Positions 1-12,500 of a stretch of DNA of 64,000 nt are shown one piece after another (position 1 is the stretch's first letter; each line of letters starts with the position of its first letter). The notes beneath the pieces are model-generated. The model ran no database searches. It was not told the DNA's origin and saw nothing but the letters and a program-made list of their open reading frames with translations. Both the position numbers and the translations under genes were made by a program. The stretch is from Triplophysa rosa (lineage: Eukaryota; Chordata; Actinopteri; Cypriniformes; Nemacheilidae). The stretch spans positions 1,979,078 to 2,043,077 of the forward strand of contig NC_079900.1 in assembly GCF_024868665.1 (NCBI RefSeq). Direction: 5' to 3'.

Positions 1-1
1 A

Positions 2-124
2 CGGGACGACCCCGCGCTTGACCTGCTCATTCTGAACAGAGATGAGACAAAAAGACAAATGGCTCGGATTCAAGCGCGGCCTCCGCCAGACTCTTACGAG
101 CAACAGTCAACACTGGAACAATGA
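2..124 (+). CDS. possible terminal coding exon at the left window edge, gene unidentified
   Basis: Frame 2 is open from the first base to a TGA at 122-124, about 40 codons with GC-rich, coding-like codon use. Just downstream the DNA changes to AT-rich repeat sequence. The encoded tail is rich in Arg, Gln and Pro and I do not recognise it. The minus strand of bases 1-55 is also open, with an ATG at 28-30 preceded by an acceptor-like CAG, so the strand is not certain. From human gene order the next gene past PCTP is ANKFN1, which would be expected on the minus strand here, so I do not assign that name. It could also be chance open sequence in a CpG-rich patch. Confidence 0.25.
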   Translation, partial: RDDPALDLLILNRDETKRQMARIQARPPPDSYEQQSTLEQ

Positions 125-179
125 AACCAGATTGAATCTGGTCTTTTACAGAGCCTTGCATAGACACGGATGTGAATTC

Positions 180-610
180 TGTTTTGTTCGGCACAGTCAA
201 CACAATCTCACGACAATTTGTGATTATTTTACGAGGTGGATAATTCAGATCTTATCTCTAGAAATGCTCGGTTATTTTCAACCCAGCGTTGAGTCAAAAG
301 GGGTCAAACCCACCTTAAATGAACCCTGAAAATGACAGGGGTAGATATTTAACAATGGGTTAAAACAGCCCATATCAACCCTCGTGTTTTTGTACAAATT
401 CCTGTCAAATCCGTGTGATGCAGTACTCTATAAATGTTGAGTTGTTTCAACCCATAGTTGGGTAAGTTATGGACCAACCCAACCGTTGGGTTTTAGTTAA
501 CTTAGAAAATATCAATATTTGACGGAACATATTGTTTTAAAACCAACCAAAAGAGGTTCATTTAAACCCAATGGTTGGGTTGGTCCACGACTCAACAAAC
601 AATCAAGTTT
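180..610. repeat. dispersed repeat mosaic with AACCCA/TGGGTT palindromes
   Basis: Bases 180-290 resemble a teleost repeat that carries the words CAATCTCACGAC and TTTTACGAGGTGG. Bases 265-610 are full of inverted AACCCA and TGGGTT words, for example TTTCAACCCA near 448 and CCAATGGTTGGGTTGG near 569. No coding sequence was seen. The exact ends and any target duplication were not resolved. Confidence 0.5.
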
Positions 611-1152
611 TCACATTTCACATATTTTAAGGCCCTCGTTTAAAGGTTTTACTGTATACTGGCAAAACGCGTACTATTCTAAAACATTTATAATACGATT
701 AAATCGATGTGATCCACATATTGCTTGCAGGAATTTTGTATTTAGAATGAATGTGTCAAAATAGATGGTTACATCTCAAGTACTGTCAACAGATATAAAT
801 GCTCTCATTTACATCTCACTACATCTGAAGTACAGATATAAATGCTCTCATAATGGTGCAGTTGTGGTATCTACAACACCAGACAAACCCTGCATCCCAA
901 ATCGCTTCTATACTACATAGCAGGCGATGAATAGTATGTCCGAAACCTCAGTATGCACCAAACAGTTGGCGAGAGATACCCGGATGGTCTACCGCTTCCG
1001 CCGCTGACATCTGTGAGTGTGCATCGGATGGACACTTCTCTATCCCATGATGCCACGGGAGCTGAGCCACGGTCGAATTTCAAAAGGTAATCAAATAAAA
1101 ATTGCGAAAAACTTTAAGGCGGACGTCCGTTTGTTATGTTTGTAATGCCTAC

Positions 1153-1367
1153 ACTCGTAAAAAAAAGGTGATGTCATAGAAGAACCTTTTGGTTCCATAA
1201 AGAACCTTTAACATCTTTTGTTTCACAAAAAGTTCTTTGTGGTGAAAAAAGGTTCTTCAGATAATAAAAAAAGTAAGAAAGAGATGGTTCTTTAAAGAAC
1301 CTTTGACTGAATAGTTCTTCTATGGCATCACTGTGAAGAACCTTTAAGCACCTTTATTCTTAAGAGT
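1153..1367. mobile_element. short inverted-repeat element (MITE), AAGAACC type
   Basis: The element starts with ACTCGTAAAAAAAAGGTG and ends with CACCTTTATTCTTAAGAGT, which are imperfect inverted repeats. Inside, GAAGAACC/GGTTCTTC words are mirrored around the centre, and the phrase TATGGCATCACTGTGAAG lies near the right end. Related copies lie at about 15799-15979 and, degraded, at 36625-36860. It has no coding capacity. Confidence 0.6.
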
Positions 1368-1559
1368 ACGTACAGGTTGTTGTTAAGATGTCATAGGTCA
1401 AAGAGCATACGGGTCACATGACAATAAAATACGGGCGGATGCAGTTTGTCCGAAATGTATTTATACTACCCCCACTCTTACTATATAGAACGTACAGTTT
1501 TTACAGTTTAAATAGTTCAAATGTACATATTAAATTTAGTACATATTCAAATTTAGCAC

Positions 1560-1840
1560 GTACTGTCATCGTATGCAATTTTGGACGCAGCTAAAGCCAA
1601 CCTGATTTCACAGGAATTCGTAACTATTTTACGAGATGGCAAACTCGCATGGATTTGTATGATGTCAATCGTACAAAAACATACAATCTTTAGAAAAAAG
1701 CAAAATTGAAGTCCCTCCACTAACCCCACCGCTAAACCTGACGTCACTGACGGGAAAGAAAATCATACTAAAACGTTCAAATTCGTACAAGTTAGACACC
1801 CCGTTAAATAGTTACGAATTCCCGTGAGATTGTGTCGATA
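1560..1840. repeat. dispersed repeat with internal inverted arms
   Basis: GAATTCGTAACTATTTTACG at about 1614-1633 is mirrored by AAATAGTTACGAATTC at about 1806-1821. Words such as CCTGATTTCACAGG and GTGAGATTGTGTCGATA mark a common teleost repeat family. No ORF of interest was seen. The boundaries are approximate. Confidence 0.45.
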
Positions 1841-3125
1841 TAAATGAACAGCGTCCCATCCGTTCTGCCTTCGTATCTGCTGGATGTGATGAGTCTGGAG
1901 ACGCTGCGTTTAAGATCTTTAGATGCTCAACAGGCTCAAAGTGTTGAAAAAAAGTGAAATATACAGTATATTCAGCTGTTATATACAGTGACAGGCATAT
2001 GGAAATAACAGAATGTCAGGGGGCTTTATGAAAAAACTCAATTGAAACATATTTTAACAAAGATCAACAAGAACAACAAACAAACAAACTCTACACATGA
2101 ACACGGATGCAGGCTAAATTGAACACGGATTCAACATAAAAAATAATAATAATAATATTCATCCGGAAAAAAAGGTTCAGAAATAGTTTAACAATTATTT
2201 ATAATAAGAGAAATAATTCCTCTTGTTCCAAACTTGAGTCATTAGTACATGATAACCAAATATTCAACTTTTGCAAAAAAGAAAAAATAATCGCTTGCTT
2301 CAAATGAGTGTATAATTTTCACTGTCTTAAATATGATTTAAACGTTATCAAAACAAATCTGTTCATGTCAGCATTTACATTGACATTTCTGTATTTTTCA
2401 GGGATTGTGATGTCCACAAATCTGTTACACATCATTATTGTGTCAAATATTATTCTCAAGTCTAAGCGTGCATAAAAGTCACTTTCAGTCATACGCTAAT
2501 AAAACGCCGTCTCTTTTCTTTAAAAATCAGCAGCGTTCTTCATCTTCCGAACACTGCAGCCTTTGATTTATAAAGTTCAGACAACAGACTTTATGAGAGA
2601 TTAAATTTTCCAGCCATAATCCTTCGGTACAATTCGGCGACTGTATTCCAGAAATCACACATCTGTTTTAGAGCTCACGCTGCCAGCTTTGAGTGACACA
2701 GGCGTTGGTACCAGGGAAACCCATCAGACCTTATTCTGAAGAGAGCCGTCTCTCTGATCCAGGCAGGGGACTATGAAAATGCTTGCGGTGAGAGGTCGAC
2801 CTAATTCTGAAGCGAAACTTCTGCTTAAAATATCACGGCGAAGCCCACCAGCGCCCCGCTCGCCGAGCGAGGCCTCAAAATCAACCAACAAATCGAGAGT
2901 TACCCGAAATACCTGCGCGCTTCACGGGGCAGAACCGTCCAGCCGGCGGACCCGAAATCGGAGCAGACCACCCAAACCGTGACAGCAGAACGCTGATGTT
3001 ATTTGAGATGAGAGAGAGATGATGCTGGGTCTCTGAGGGGCAGAAACCACACACACACGTTTAACGGTATCGCACACTTTTACCTTCCAGTCTTGAGAAG
3101 ATGTGACGATCTCCTCCAAACTCTG
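1841..3125. other. intergenic, nothing firmly assignable
   Basis: This is AT-rich non-coding DNA. A GC-richer patch at about 2690-3000 is open for 69 codons on the plus strand, but its Arg/Ser/Pro-rich translation matches no family I know and it has no splice or promoter context. Confidence 0.5.
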
Positions 3126-3390
3126 ATCAGCTGTCATGTCAGACTTGTGTGGGTTTCTTTCTTCTGCCGAACACAAAAGTTTTTTGAAGTGGAAGTGGAT
3201 ATTTTTGTGTTTTTTGACACAAAATATTTTGAAGATTGTTGGTAACCAAACAACACCGAACTCCATTGACTTCCATAGTATGAACACAAAACCACACAAA
3301 ACCACCATTTCTTAAAATGTCTTCTTTTGTGTTTCACTAAAGAAAGAGTTACATACAGGTTTACAAACACATGAGATGACGTTTCATTGG
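3126..3390. mobile_element. palindromic cyprinid MITE, diverged copy
   Basis: The copy has TTTCTTTCTTCTGCCGAACA and CAAAACCACACAAAACCACC blocks around a centre that reads CATTGACTTCCATAGTATG, and ends in mirrored TCTTCTTTTGTGTTTCACT. The same family occurs at 6213-6470, 14643-14832 and 34433-34702, and as two separated halves at 52209-52372 and 54655-54907. Hairpin-prone and non-coding. Confidence 0.6.
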
Positions 3391-3919
3391 GTAAAGCAGG
3401 AGATTTATTACATAAAAAGTAATAATATTTACATAACCCACCAACCAACATCCATTTTCAAAATAAAAATAATCTTAACGAAAATGATCACGGATCACAG
3501 TAGACTGTGATACTCAAGTTTTTGTCCGAAACGTTTTTGTATGTAAGCTCAACAAACAGAAAAGTTCCCAGCATGCATTGTGGCATTTTTTATCCTAAAA
3601 AAGGATTTCTGTTTGAGTGTTTGCTAACGTTATTCATGCCGCTGTTGCTTAGTTGTCTGTTGTGTTTAGAGTTGTTTTTTAATGAAAGATGTTTCATGAT
3701 TGTCACCATGATTGGTGTTTGTGTGGTGTTGAGGTCTTGCATGATCCTGTACTCTTACCCCTGCAAGTGGATTCAACACAAACTGCTTGAGCAGTTATTG
3801 AACCAATGTTTTGTTCCGTCTTCAATAGACTTATGTTAGAGCATGTTTGTAATGTAATAAAAAGAATATAAGAAAACTTAATATTTTGGGTTGGGTGGAC
3901 TTAAATCCTTAGTTGAATG

Positions 3920-4665
3920 CAAGGGTGTTACTTTGGTTTGAGAAGTGGGGGGGACACAAGATGGGGGGAAATGTTTTTGATTTGAATCCTATCACAAATT
4001 CAAAATACCTATGTTTTGCGTTGTTTTTGATTGTTTAAATGGATTAAACCATGAAACCAAAAGGTGTTTTTATTGTGTAGCAAAAGTTGATGTTCATGAA
4101 GGGGCAAAATGCGAGTATTGACTGAGAAACGGCGGAAAAACATGGCTTGTAAACCTGAATCTGCGGTCGGAAGGAGACGAGCCGGATGACTTTCTAAAAT
4201 GCTTAACAAGGTTTAACGTACCTAAACAACGACCAGGGAAGCCCACGTTTCTGTCAAGCCTTGTGATAAACACTAACTGCTGTTAAAGAACGAGTCCTTA
4301 TCAAACGAAAAAAGTAATAAATCACGTGCTATGTGTTTCTTCACCATAGAAGTCCATTATAAGGAAACAGCTTAACATAGCCATACCGAAACAACGAACA
4401 CATAAAAACAAACTTCTATCAAATTCAAATCAAAACCAAGTGATTGAAAACAACCTTTCAGTGATCTATTTTTAGAGTGTGCACGTGACGCGCGTATCAA
4501 CGCAGGCAGACTCTTTGTGTCCTGCTTGGTCCTACTTCTCCGTGGAGATGACGGCGTGCAGTTAAAATATCATTACAAACAAATTTGAAAGTGAGGGGGA
4601 CACGAATGGGATTTTGAAAAGGGGGGTACATGTCCCCCCTGTCCCCAGTGGAAATTACGCCCCTG
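3920..4665. mobile_element. non-autonomous hAT-like DNA transposon with 8-bp target duplication
   Basis: The left end reads CAAGGGTGTTACTTT and the right end is the inverted form, AAATTACGCCCCTG. The element is flanked by perfect 8-bp direct repeats GTTGAATG at 3912-3919 and 4666-4673. G-runs near the left end face C-runs near the right end. An 8-bp duplication with CA(G/A)GGG termini is the mark of the hAT superfamily. No transposase ORF is present in the 746 bp. Confidence 0.8.
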
Positions 4666-4673
4666 GTTGAATG

Positions 4674-6212
4674 AACTCACAAATTTGCTTGTTGTCTAGT
4701 TATTTCAAGTTGGTTCAACTGATTTTTCCTTTTTGGTCATTACTAAGAATATTTAGTTGAGATGAACTATACTTGATCAAAAGTTGAGTAAGCAAGAAAA
4801 AGCTAGGGGAAATTGGTACTACAATTTTTAGTTGTTGTTTGGGCTTAAATATTTTTTACAGTGTCTTCCCTAAAAACTTGGCTCTAAGATTAAAAAATCA
4901 TGCATTATTTTATAATAATGATAATGAATAGAAATCCTACATTTAACTAGAGACAGAGAGAAAATGTTATATTTAGAACCATTTTGTTTTTTTTATTTTG
5001 CATTTTATCCGCCACCTAGCACCTTTTTGTTTGTTGCGTTTGTGTTCTTGCTATCTCGTTTCAATTTTTTTTACATTTGTACAAAATAATGCTTTTGCAA
5101 TATTGTACATATTCATGCCAATAAAGCACCCTTACATAGAAATGGGAAATTAAGACACAGAGAGAGATTACTGCATCTTTTTGCATTTTATCTGCACATT
5201 TTACGTCAAATAGTTTGCCAATATTGTAAATAAACACAATCATGCCAATAAAGTAATTTTAAAATTGAATTGAGAGAATGAGATAGAGATTGCTGGATCT
5301 GTTTTGCATTTTATCTGCATAATTTATGTACAAATAATTTATGCTTCTGTGTAAAATACACAATCGTGCCAAAAAACTAAGTTAAATAAAAAAAACGAAT
5401 AGAGAGCGAGAGAGAGAGAGTTTATTTTGCAATAACATCTGAACTGGCTGGATGTACATTATCCTTTACTTAATGTTTTAAGACATGGACCATGCCAACA
5501 CCAAAACCTCATAATACTACAAAGCAAATAGAATAGAATTAAATATAATTTAATGTATAATATACAGTATATGTAATATATAAACATAATTTAAGCAAAT
5601 CCTGCTCAGTCCACCCAACACACACACACACACGTATGTGATGCTTATCAAGCAGACCACACATCAACATTAAACAGGTATTTCTGTAAAGCCATGAGAT
5701 ATTTCCACTGAACATCAGGTTACTCTACTGGGACAATCAAAACATTTCACCCCGTCAGACTGACATGCCAACCTCAACCCACTGACCAACACGACCACAC
5801 CGTTTTGGCCGGCCCAAAACAAACACCCACTCCACAGATGACACCCGCAGACAGCCACACACACAGTTATATGCATACTCAATAAACACACACACAGTGA
5901 CCCTTCTGTAAACTACTCCCCTTCGGTCACACACACGGTTCGATAAACACACACATACACACTCAGAATATTCTCAATTCCATGAAGCCACACATATGGT
6001 TGGAAATGTTGTAGTGTCGTGCCGGACTGCTGACTTCACCAGAATGAACACAGACGGTACACCGCACACCACAACGGCTTGATCTCTGGCCCTAACATAA
6101 ACCCCCACACACACAGAATATGACTTTCAACAAACACACAAACCCGTGAGCCCAAAGCCATGACAGAGTCGCAGACAGACAGCAGAGAATGCTGGGTAAT
6201 TCGCAGACTTCA
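4674..6212. repeat. intergenic, AT-rich then CA-rich low-complexity DNA
   Basis: Bases 5040-5430 contain three loosely similar units around the phrases ATCATGCCAATAAAG and TGCATTTTATCTGCA, a diverged tandem repeat with a period of roughly 130-150 bp. Bases 5618-6130 are studded with short CA runs and CACACA-rich phrases. No gene was seen. Confidence 0.5.
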
Positions 6213-6470
6213 AAGTTCACCCAAAAATAAAAAAATTGACATCATTTATTCCCCCTCATGTGGTTGTAAACCGGTTTGTGACTCTTTCTTCAGTAAAACA
6301 CAAAAGGAGATATTTTGAGAAATGTCACATTTGTGCTCATACAATGGAAGTCAATGGAGTTCAGTGTTGTTTGGTTATCAAGGTTCTTTAAAATATCTTC
6401 TTTTGTGTTCTGAACAGGTTTGACATGACATGAGGATGAAAAAAGAATCAAATCATTTTCATTTTTGGGC
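6213..6470. mobile_element. palindromic cyprinid MITE
   Basis: The element begins AAGTTCACCCAAAAATAA and ends near CATTTTCATTTTTGGGC, which are mirrored. The middle has ACACAAAAGGAGATATTTTG mirrored by AAAATATCTTCTTTTGTGT, around CAATGGAAGTCAATGGAG. This is one of the best preserved copies in the window. Confidence 0.7.
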
Positions 6471-7440
6471 AGTACACATAAATGTCTTATTTGTTACCTC
6501 AGAACTTCAGCTTCAACTATCCTTGAAAACAACACTAACATGTTGAATAAGACATTACCTAACTCAACATTTTTGCTGTTTTCTTGTGCATCGGTGTGTT
6601 GAGCTCTCAAAACGATTCTGGACAGCATGTTAAGAATAGCTTGAGCTCATATTAAAATCTGGTTTTGGTTTACTGACCTGGAATTCTGAGCAGATTTTGA
6701 GACATCACTGAGATCTCTAGAGGAGACGTGTGAACAGGATGAGTCATTGACTGTCATTAATATCTTAAACAAAGAAGGAACATATAAAAGCAATCTCATG
6801 TGTGTTGTATTTCTATGGCGGTGGACCACAGACATTAAACAGGAGCTCAGAACTTCTCAGATTGAGTTTCAGGATCGCTCTCTCTCCCACAATCCTTCAT
6901 TCTGTCTGTCCCTTAATAAATCGAGTGGCATATTAGTGGCAGAGACAAGGACCGAATGAGTCTGAATTCCACGGATCGCTGCTGTTTTCCAAAGGAAACA
7001 AATCTGAACACAAGCACATATCACATCTTCATCTGAGACGTTTCCAATCTGCATCTTCTGCCAGAGCTTTCCAACCGTCATTATATGATGAAAACCAGAC
7101 TTTTCTTTGACTTTTCATCTTCTTTTCTCAAATACAAAATAAATACTAGGAAGAAGGAACAGTTGAGGAACAACTGTCAACATGAAATCACCATTTTCCT
7201 AACACAGGTTCCTTATTGTGATCATTTATCAGTGCACTTTCAACTGAATTTAATGTGCTCGAGCTCTGAAAGTGACTTTTCTCTTCAGCTCACATCATAT
7301 AAGCCTTTTTTAAAAATCTCGCTAATAGTAAAATGAAGAAACATAGAAGTTGAATTATAAAAATGAAAACCCGTTCTGAACAAATAACAAAGTAGGCTTC
7401 AGCATTTATTAGTGGTGTTTGCTAATACACAAGAAAGAAA
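6471..7440. other. intergenic, no supported gene
   Basis: Short ORFs of 60-83 codons occur on both strands, but they overlap each other, lack splice context and have no recognisable domains. I see nothing else to report. Confidence 0.5.
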
Positions 7441-7780
7441 AATCACGGATGACATCTCCTTAATATCTCAACCGGTTCTCCTAGAGAAATAATTCGATGA
7501 GATTAAATGGAAAAGGTTTTTTCCATTTAATTTAAAAGGAAATTTGTGTCTCAGATATTTCTCCTGAGAAAGAGTCGCACAAATGATGACAAAAGATGTC
7601 AACAATGTGTCAAACGGAGCTCAGATTTGCCAAGTCTGCAATCAAAAGTCCATATTATTGAAGATCTCAATATGAACTCAAACATTTCTCATCAAATTTA
7701 CACAAATCCAGATTATTTTACTGCTGCAATCCATGTTCATTTTACACCTCCAGACTCTTCTCATTGGATCTCATGTGATT
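7440..7780. repeat. dispersed repeat family, copy 1
   Basis: The segment from about 7595 to 7760 is nearly the same as 13690-13860: shared words include GTCAACAATGTGTCAAAC, AATATGAACTCAAACATTTC and TTTTACACCTCCAGACTCTT. The preceding part shares TTTCTCCTGAGAA and CTTAATATCTCAA with the tandem array at 13281-13640. A further fragment, CTACAATCTACATTCATTTT, lies near 52130. Confidence 0.65.
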
Positions 7781-8284
7781 CTCATCGTTCTACATTTTGA
7801 ATAGAAACATCTGAGACCAAGTTAAAGACTTAAATGAAACACAACCGAGAGCGCCATCAAATCTCATGAGTTATAAAAAGGCAACACCTAAACAATAACA
7901 TTTTCCTCTGAGATGGTGTAGGCAACAGGAATTGCATCTTTATTTATTTATCGTCTGTGCTGTCACTTTTGTAAGTCACCTGACTGACTTTTACCTGCTT
8001 ACATGTAACTATAGAGATCAGAACAAGTGTGGAGTCAGAAGCAACCAACCGTAACATCTTAGCAACCGCATCATTTCACCCTGGCAACCATCTCCAAGAC
8101 TCTAGCAGCAACTTTTGTACATACTAATTCACCAATCACAATGCTTTCTGAGAATGTAAAAGTCTATTTCTACTTATGTCATCGCCACACGTGAATGACA
8201 CCAGCAGTCTCTCTCTGTGTCTCTACACCGTAGTCTTATAAATATACATGTGGGTCAAAGACAAAAAAGGGTTTCAGCATAAAA
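7781..8284. other. intergenic with a short AGCAACC-rich patch
   Basis: At about 8040-8105 there are several CAACC/AGCAACC words spaced like the larger minisatellite at 32690-33475. The rest is unremarkable and has no supported gene. Confidence 0.45.
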
Positions 8285-8495
8285 ATAACACAAAAAATCT
8301 GTTCAAAATAAGGCACAATATACTGTATTAATATGAAGGAATTTTCTGTATTCCTTTTTACAGTCGTTTTACCTGTATTTTACATTTTGCACTGCATCAA
8401 ATTGCATTTTAGCATCTACGGAAATGTCTGTAAAATAAAGGAAATTGTACTGGTGAATAATTTTTTATCCGTTTTTTTACGGGATTGTTTTACAG
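8285..8495. mobile_element. MITE of the ACTGTAAAA family, left-truncated
   Basis: The copy is closely similar to 16928-17145. Both have AATAAGGCACA, ATACTGTATTAATATGAA, TTTACATTTTGCACTGCAT and a right end TCCGTTTTTTTAC followed by TTTTACAGT. The left terminal repeat is missing or degraded here. Confidence 0.65.
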
Positions 8496-9179
8496 TGAAT
8501 GTGTAATACTGCTTAAAATTGGTGTTGTTAAAAAAATGTTTTCTGTTTAATTTAATTGCATTTTTGTTTTTGTGAGCAAAAAATAAATATCATACATTTT
8601 TCCCAGATTTAAAGAAGACACCCACTTAAATGCCAGGCATACTTACAACAAAAATCAATTCATGACATATTAAAAGACTAATTACTTTCACCCCAAATGC
8701 TAATTAGTTGTAATTTTATAGGTTTTGTCCATTTGTGAATAATAATTTTTTACTCATTTAAAGCACAATAAAACATAATCTGCTCCTTTATTCTTTTATA
8801 TATTTCATTGTGTACAAGTCAGAATAAGCGTGATGTACATGTGTACATAAATATTGTTTTACACTGAATGACAATGTAACATTATTTCAACCAATTTTGA
8901 CATTAAAAACTTTGTTGAAACCACAAATTCGACATTTAACTTACATTTAATGTGTTTTTTCAATGGGCATGACATCACTTTTGTACATTTCTTTTGATGA
9001 CCCATGTATACATGATAAAGATGATGCTCTCAGACTGAGCGTGCTCGGTGCGTCCTCTCTGTCGCGTCTCCGAACAATAACGCCATTGTCCCTGGAACCG
9101 GCCACACAGACTCTTTTTCCCTTCATACTCACTGAGTTTTAAACAAATTGTGAAACCACATGTTCAAATATACAACGCA
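8496..9179. other. intergenic, AT-rich
   Basis: No gene or clear repeat boundary was seen. Several AATAAA-like words occur by chance in AT-rich DNA. Confidence 0.4.
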
Positions 9180-9500
9180 TATACGCCGGCTAAATATTGA
9201 TGGAATCCATCTTTATGTCTCTCTTACGCGTGTATCTGTGTGACACAGAAGAAGTGAGTCAGTCGTTTCTGTTGTTGTATGTCTCCGTAACATTCAGAGA
9301 TGAGAAATGGGGCGTTTCATTATGATTTATGCTCATTTCACGTTGACCCGCTGAACGTCTCCATCTAACGCAGTATAGACGGCCGTCTTCAGAGTAATTA
9401 CAACTTCAAGCCGTTAGTTGTTTTGTGTGAAAATGACATTGAAGAATATGCAGCGGAATTTCAGCACGTTGCGATTTTAATAAATTACTTTTGGGAGTCA
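9180..9500. promoter_or_regulatory. candidate conserved non-coding element
   Basis: This stretch has no repeat structure and balanced base composition among AT-rich repeats. It carries homeodomain-type TAATTA at about 9396, ATTTATGCTCATTTCAC near 9327 and the AP-1-like word TGAGTCAG near 9256. The assignment is inference only; alignment to other fish is required. Confidence 0.25.
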
Positions 9501-12500
9501 AGAAGCCGTCAGGCTCGGCTTAAGACTAATATTGTGTGTAAATGACCCAGAGAAAACCAAGAGAACCCTGTTGAGAAGAGACTAGACAAAATACCACTTA
9601 CACATAATAATAGGCAATTCTCATCAAAACTGTACATAAAGGTCAATGATGTATCTGGATTTAGGGATTTTTGCAAACTTGCTTCCAGAATTAGGACGCC
9701 TAAACACTATTTCTTTCACATTTCTAGCAATAAAAAACAATAAACGTATATTATTGTTTAATCAATATAAAATGGCATCTCTTTCTCTCAAAGGTGAGCT
9801 AGTACAGTCCAAAATCACCATTTGTTTTTAAAATGCAGATTTGTCATTTTTATGTCAAATAAAACACGAACACATCTAATATCTCTGACTTTATAAAATC
9901 GTTTTGAAAGAGGTCACTTCTTGAAAAGTGGTAATGCCCCTTTCGGTCATCTCAAGAGAGTTCAGATAAACGCGTGTTTAGAGAGAGCCAGCTTTCCACT
10001 TCACAAGTGTTTGTCAGGATGGATTTGTGTCTACTGTTGATGTGTTTGTGTATTTTGAGCGATTGTCTGTGAAATAGTTTCACCTCAAGTATGACACGAC
10101 TGATGTCGACTCGTTCGATCTCTCTTTTCTGCTCAAGTGAATCTCCTGAAACCTGTCTAAAACACATCCCGGTCATATTTCTCCCTGAAATCAAAATAAA
10201 GAAACAATGAATTATATTTTGTAGAAGGAAAATGAAGTTGTTTGCACAACCTCCAAAAACCGAATTAGCGTGAAAAATATACAATGACAATAACAATGGA
10301 AGACTTCAGAAGTAAGAGCTTCAAAGTGCACAGTTTGAAATGTTCTTCTTAAATGAGCGTTTTATGAGCTCCAACACTGAAAATAACAACTAGTATGATT
10401 TACTTCATTTTGTGTTCATTTGCTTCATTTTTTTGCACAGTTTTTTTTTTTAAGTTAACTGTGTGAAAAACTTGCCATACAATTTTTGTAATAAAATGCA
10501 CCTAAAAAAGCAATGCAAAAAATTAAGCAAATTACACAAAAAAATGCTGTAAAACCTAGTTGTTATTTTCAATGTATGTTTAGGTTCAGTGGTTTCACTT
10601 TAATGGAAATGGATATGTCCTCTTCGCCATTAAAGTCAACTTTTAATAACTTTGAATATAAACACAGGTGCCTGATAAACATCATCATTTTAGAAGCAAA
10701 ATGTCAACAGGTTTTTCATCTAAAGTCTTATATAAAATATAATATATATATATATACTATGTATAAAATTGTTTAAAATGTGTTTATTTTTTCTGTTATA
10801 TGTTTGTAAAATATATATTTTTTAAACTTTTTTATTTTTATGTATAATAATTTTACACTTTTTCTTAAAAAAAGAAATTGTTTTTGCAAGCTTTAGTGAA
10901 ACCTCAAGGTCTTAAATCTATAAAATAGCAAAATAAAAAAATATATATTAAAAAAATAATAATAATATAAACCATGTAAATAAAGTATAAAATAAAAATA
11001 TATATAAAACAGCATAAACAATAAATATAAATTGAATTTATTTATTGCAGAAGGTCTCTGTTCTGTGAACTGGTGTGTGTGTTGTTTAATGACCACAATT
11101 AAAGCAATTAAAAACTCAAACACGGTTACATGAATCCACTGTTTACAAAAACCCCAATCAAGATGTACAAACCGGTCCATGGGAATCAGAAAGAGAGATC
11201 TCTGGAGAAAATGATGGTGGTTGTTTCAGTTGTTGTTTTCATTTCATATTTCTCCAGAACAGACGGAATATTACTCAACCCAAACAAACACACACGTTCT
11301 ACTGGTGTAGAAAAATTTATAGTATAAGCGAGAATGTAAACATCTTACATTGAAAATCCATCCTGATCGACTACTAATCTAAACATCTGTTGAGGGTTTC
11401 GGTACATTCACAACATTTTATCTGAGCAACAGAAGAGAGATTGTGTTCAGTCCCAAGTGAAGGATTTTTGATCTGTAGACCACCGACAACCCAAAGCAAG
11501 CCAAGAGATGTGAAGAACATGAACATTCACGCTTTACATTTCTCAGTCAAGTTACAATCTGATTCTTGTGAAAATCTCTCTGCAGACGTTGTTTATTTTG
11601 CTGACTCAGCGTGTGTAAATGATCTGAGTTCAGGAGTGATGATCTCACATGAGTTTATATCTCATCTAAAGCCCTGTAAACACAGCAGAAACCTGACCCC
11701 AGATCAGTTGATCTATTCTAAGGCGCTTCATAAATAAAGGCGGCAGGGCCGAGCTTAAACCGCTCATGAGAAGATCTCACGAGCGTTTCGTGTCTGACTT
11801 TTACAAGCCGCCGGACAGTTTATTGAATTCCAGTGTAATTCACAGACAGCTTTACTGTCGGCTCCAACCAGAGATCACTAAATAACAAACACGCCGCGTC
11901 AAGCTGTTTACTGGTGAAGGTGTTACGGCCCACCGTGTTCAAGCGGACCCTCTCTCTCTCTCAGTGAACGTTCTGAAAACAAATGAATCTTCATTAACAG
12001 AATTACCGCTGAACTAATAACTCTTCGGTTTGTTTAAAAATACACTTCCAGCTGAAGAAAACACAGAAATGAGAAATGAGTCTATTGGCAAAAGCGTCTG
12101 CTAAATGAAATCTGGTGTAAGTTGTCTTCCTCGGCTGTTTTAGCAGGATGAACTACAGTTTCGAAAATAACATTTTTTTCTCGGGCTGTATGGTCCCATA
12201 AAGAACCTTTAACGTCACACAAACTTTCTGTTGCTCAAAATGGTTCTTCGACTGTAAAAATACACATTGTTTTATCACAAAACATTTAATTTACATAGAA
12301 TGTCTAAGTTCTTACATGGCATCACAAATGACCTTTCCAGAGTCTTTATTTCATCTCATTGATGTCATTTCAATATTTAAGTGTCTCTATTAAAACCTCT
12401 ATAAAGTCCTCTTGTTTCTTAAGTGTTATTGTGTAAAACTAACAGTGTGTTCTGTATTTATGTGGCCATGACAGGAATTGGGAAAAGTGGATAGAACTCT

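Noticed and set aside
2773..2982. 69-codon Arg/Ser/Pro-rich ORF
   Set aside because: No family resemblance, no splice sites, no promoter context, in a GC-rich patch where open frames are expected by chance.
5755..5952. Cys/Val-rich minus-strand ORF
   Set aside because: It is produced by CA-rich low-complexity DNA.
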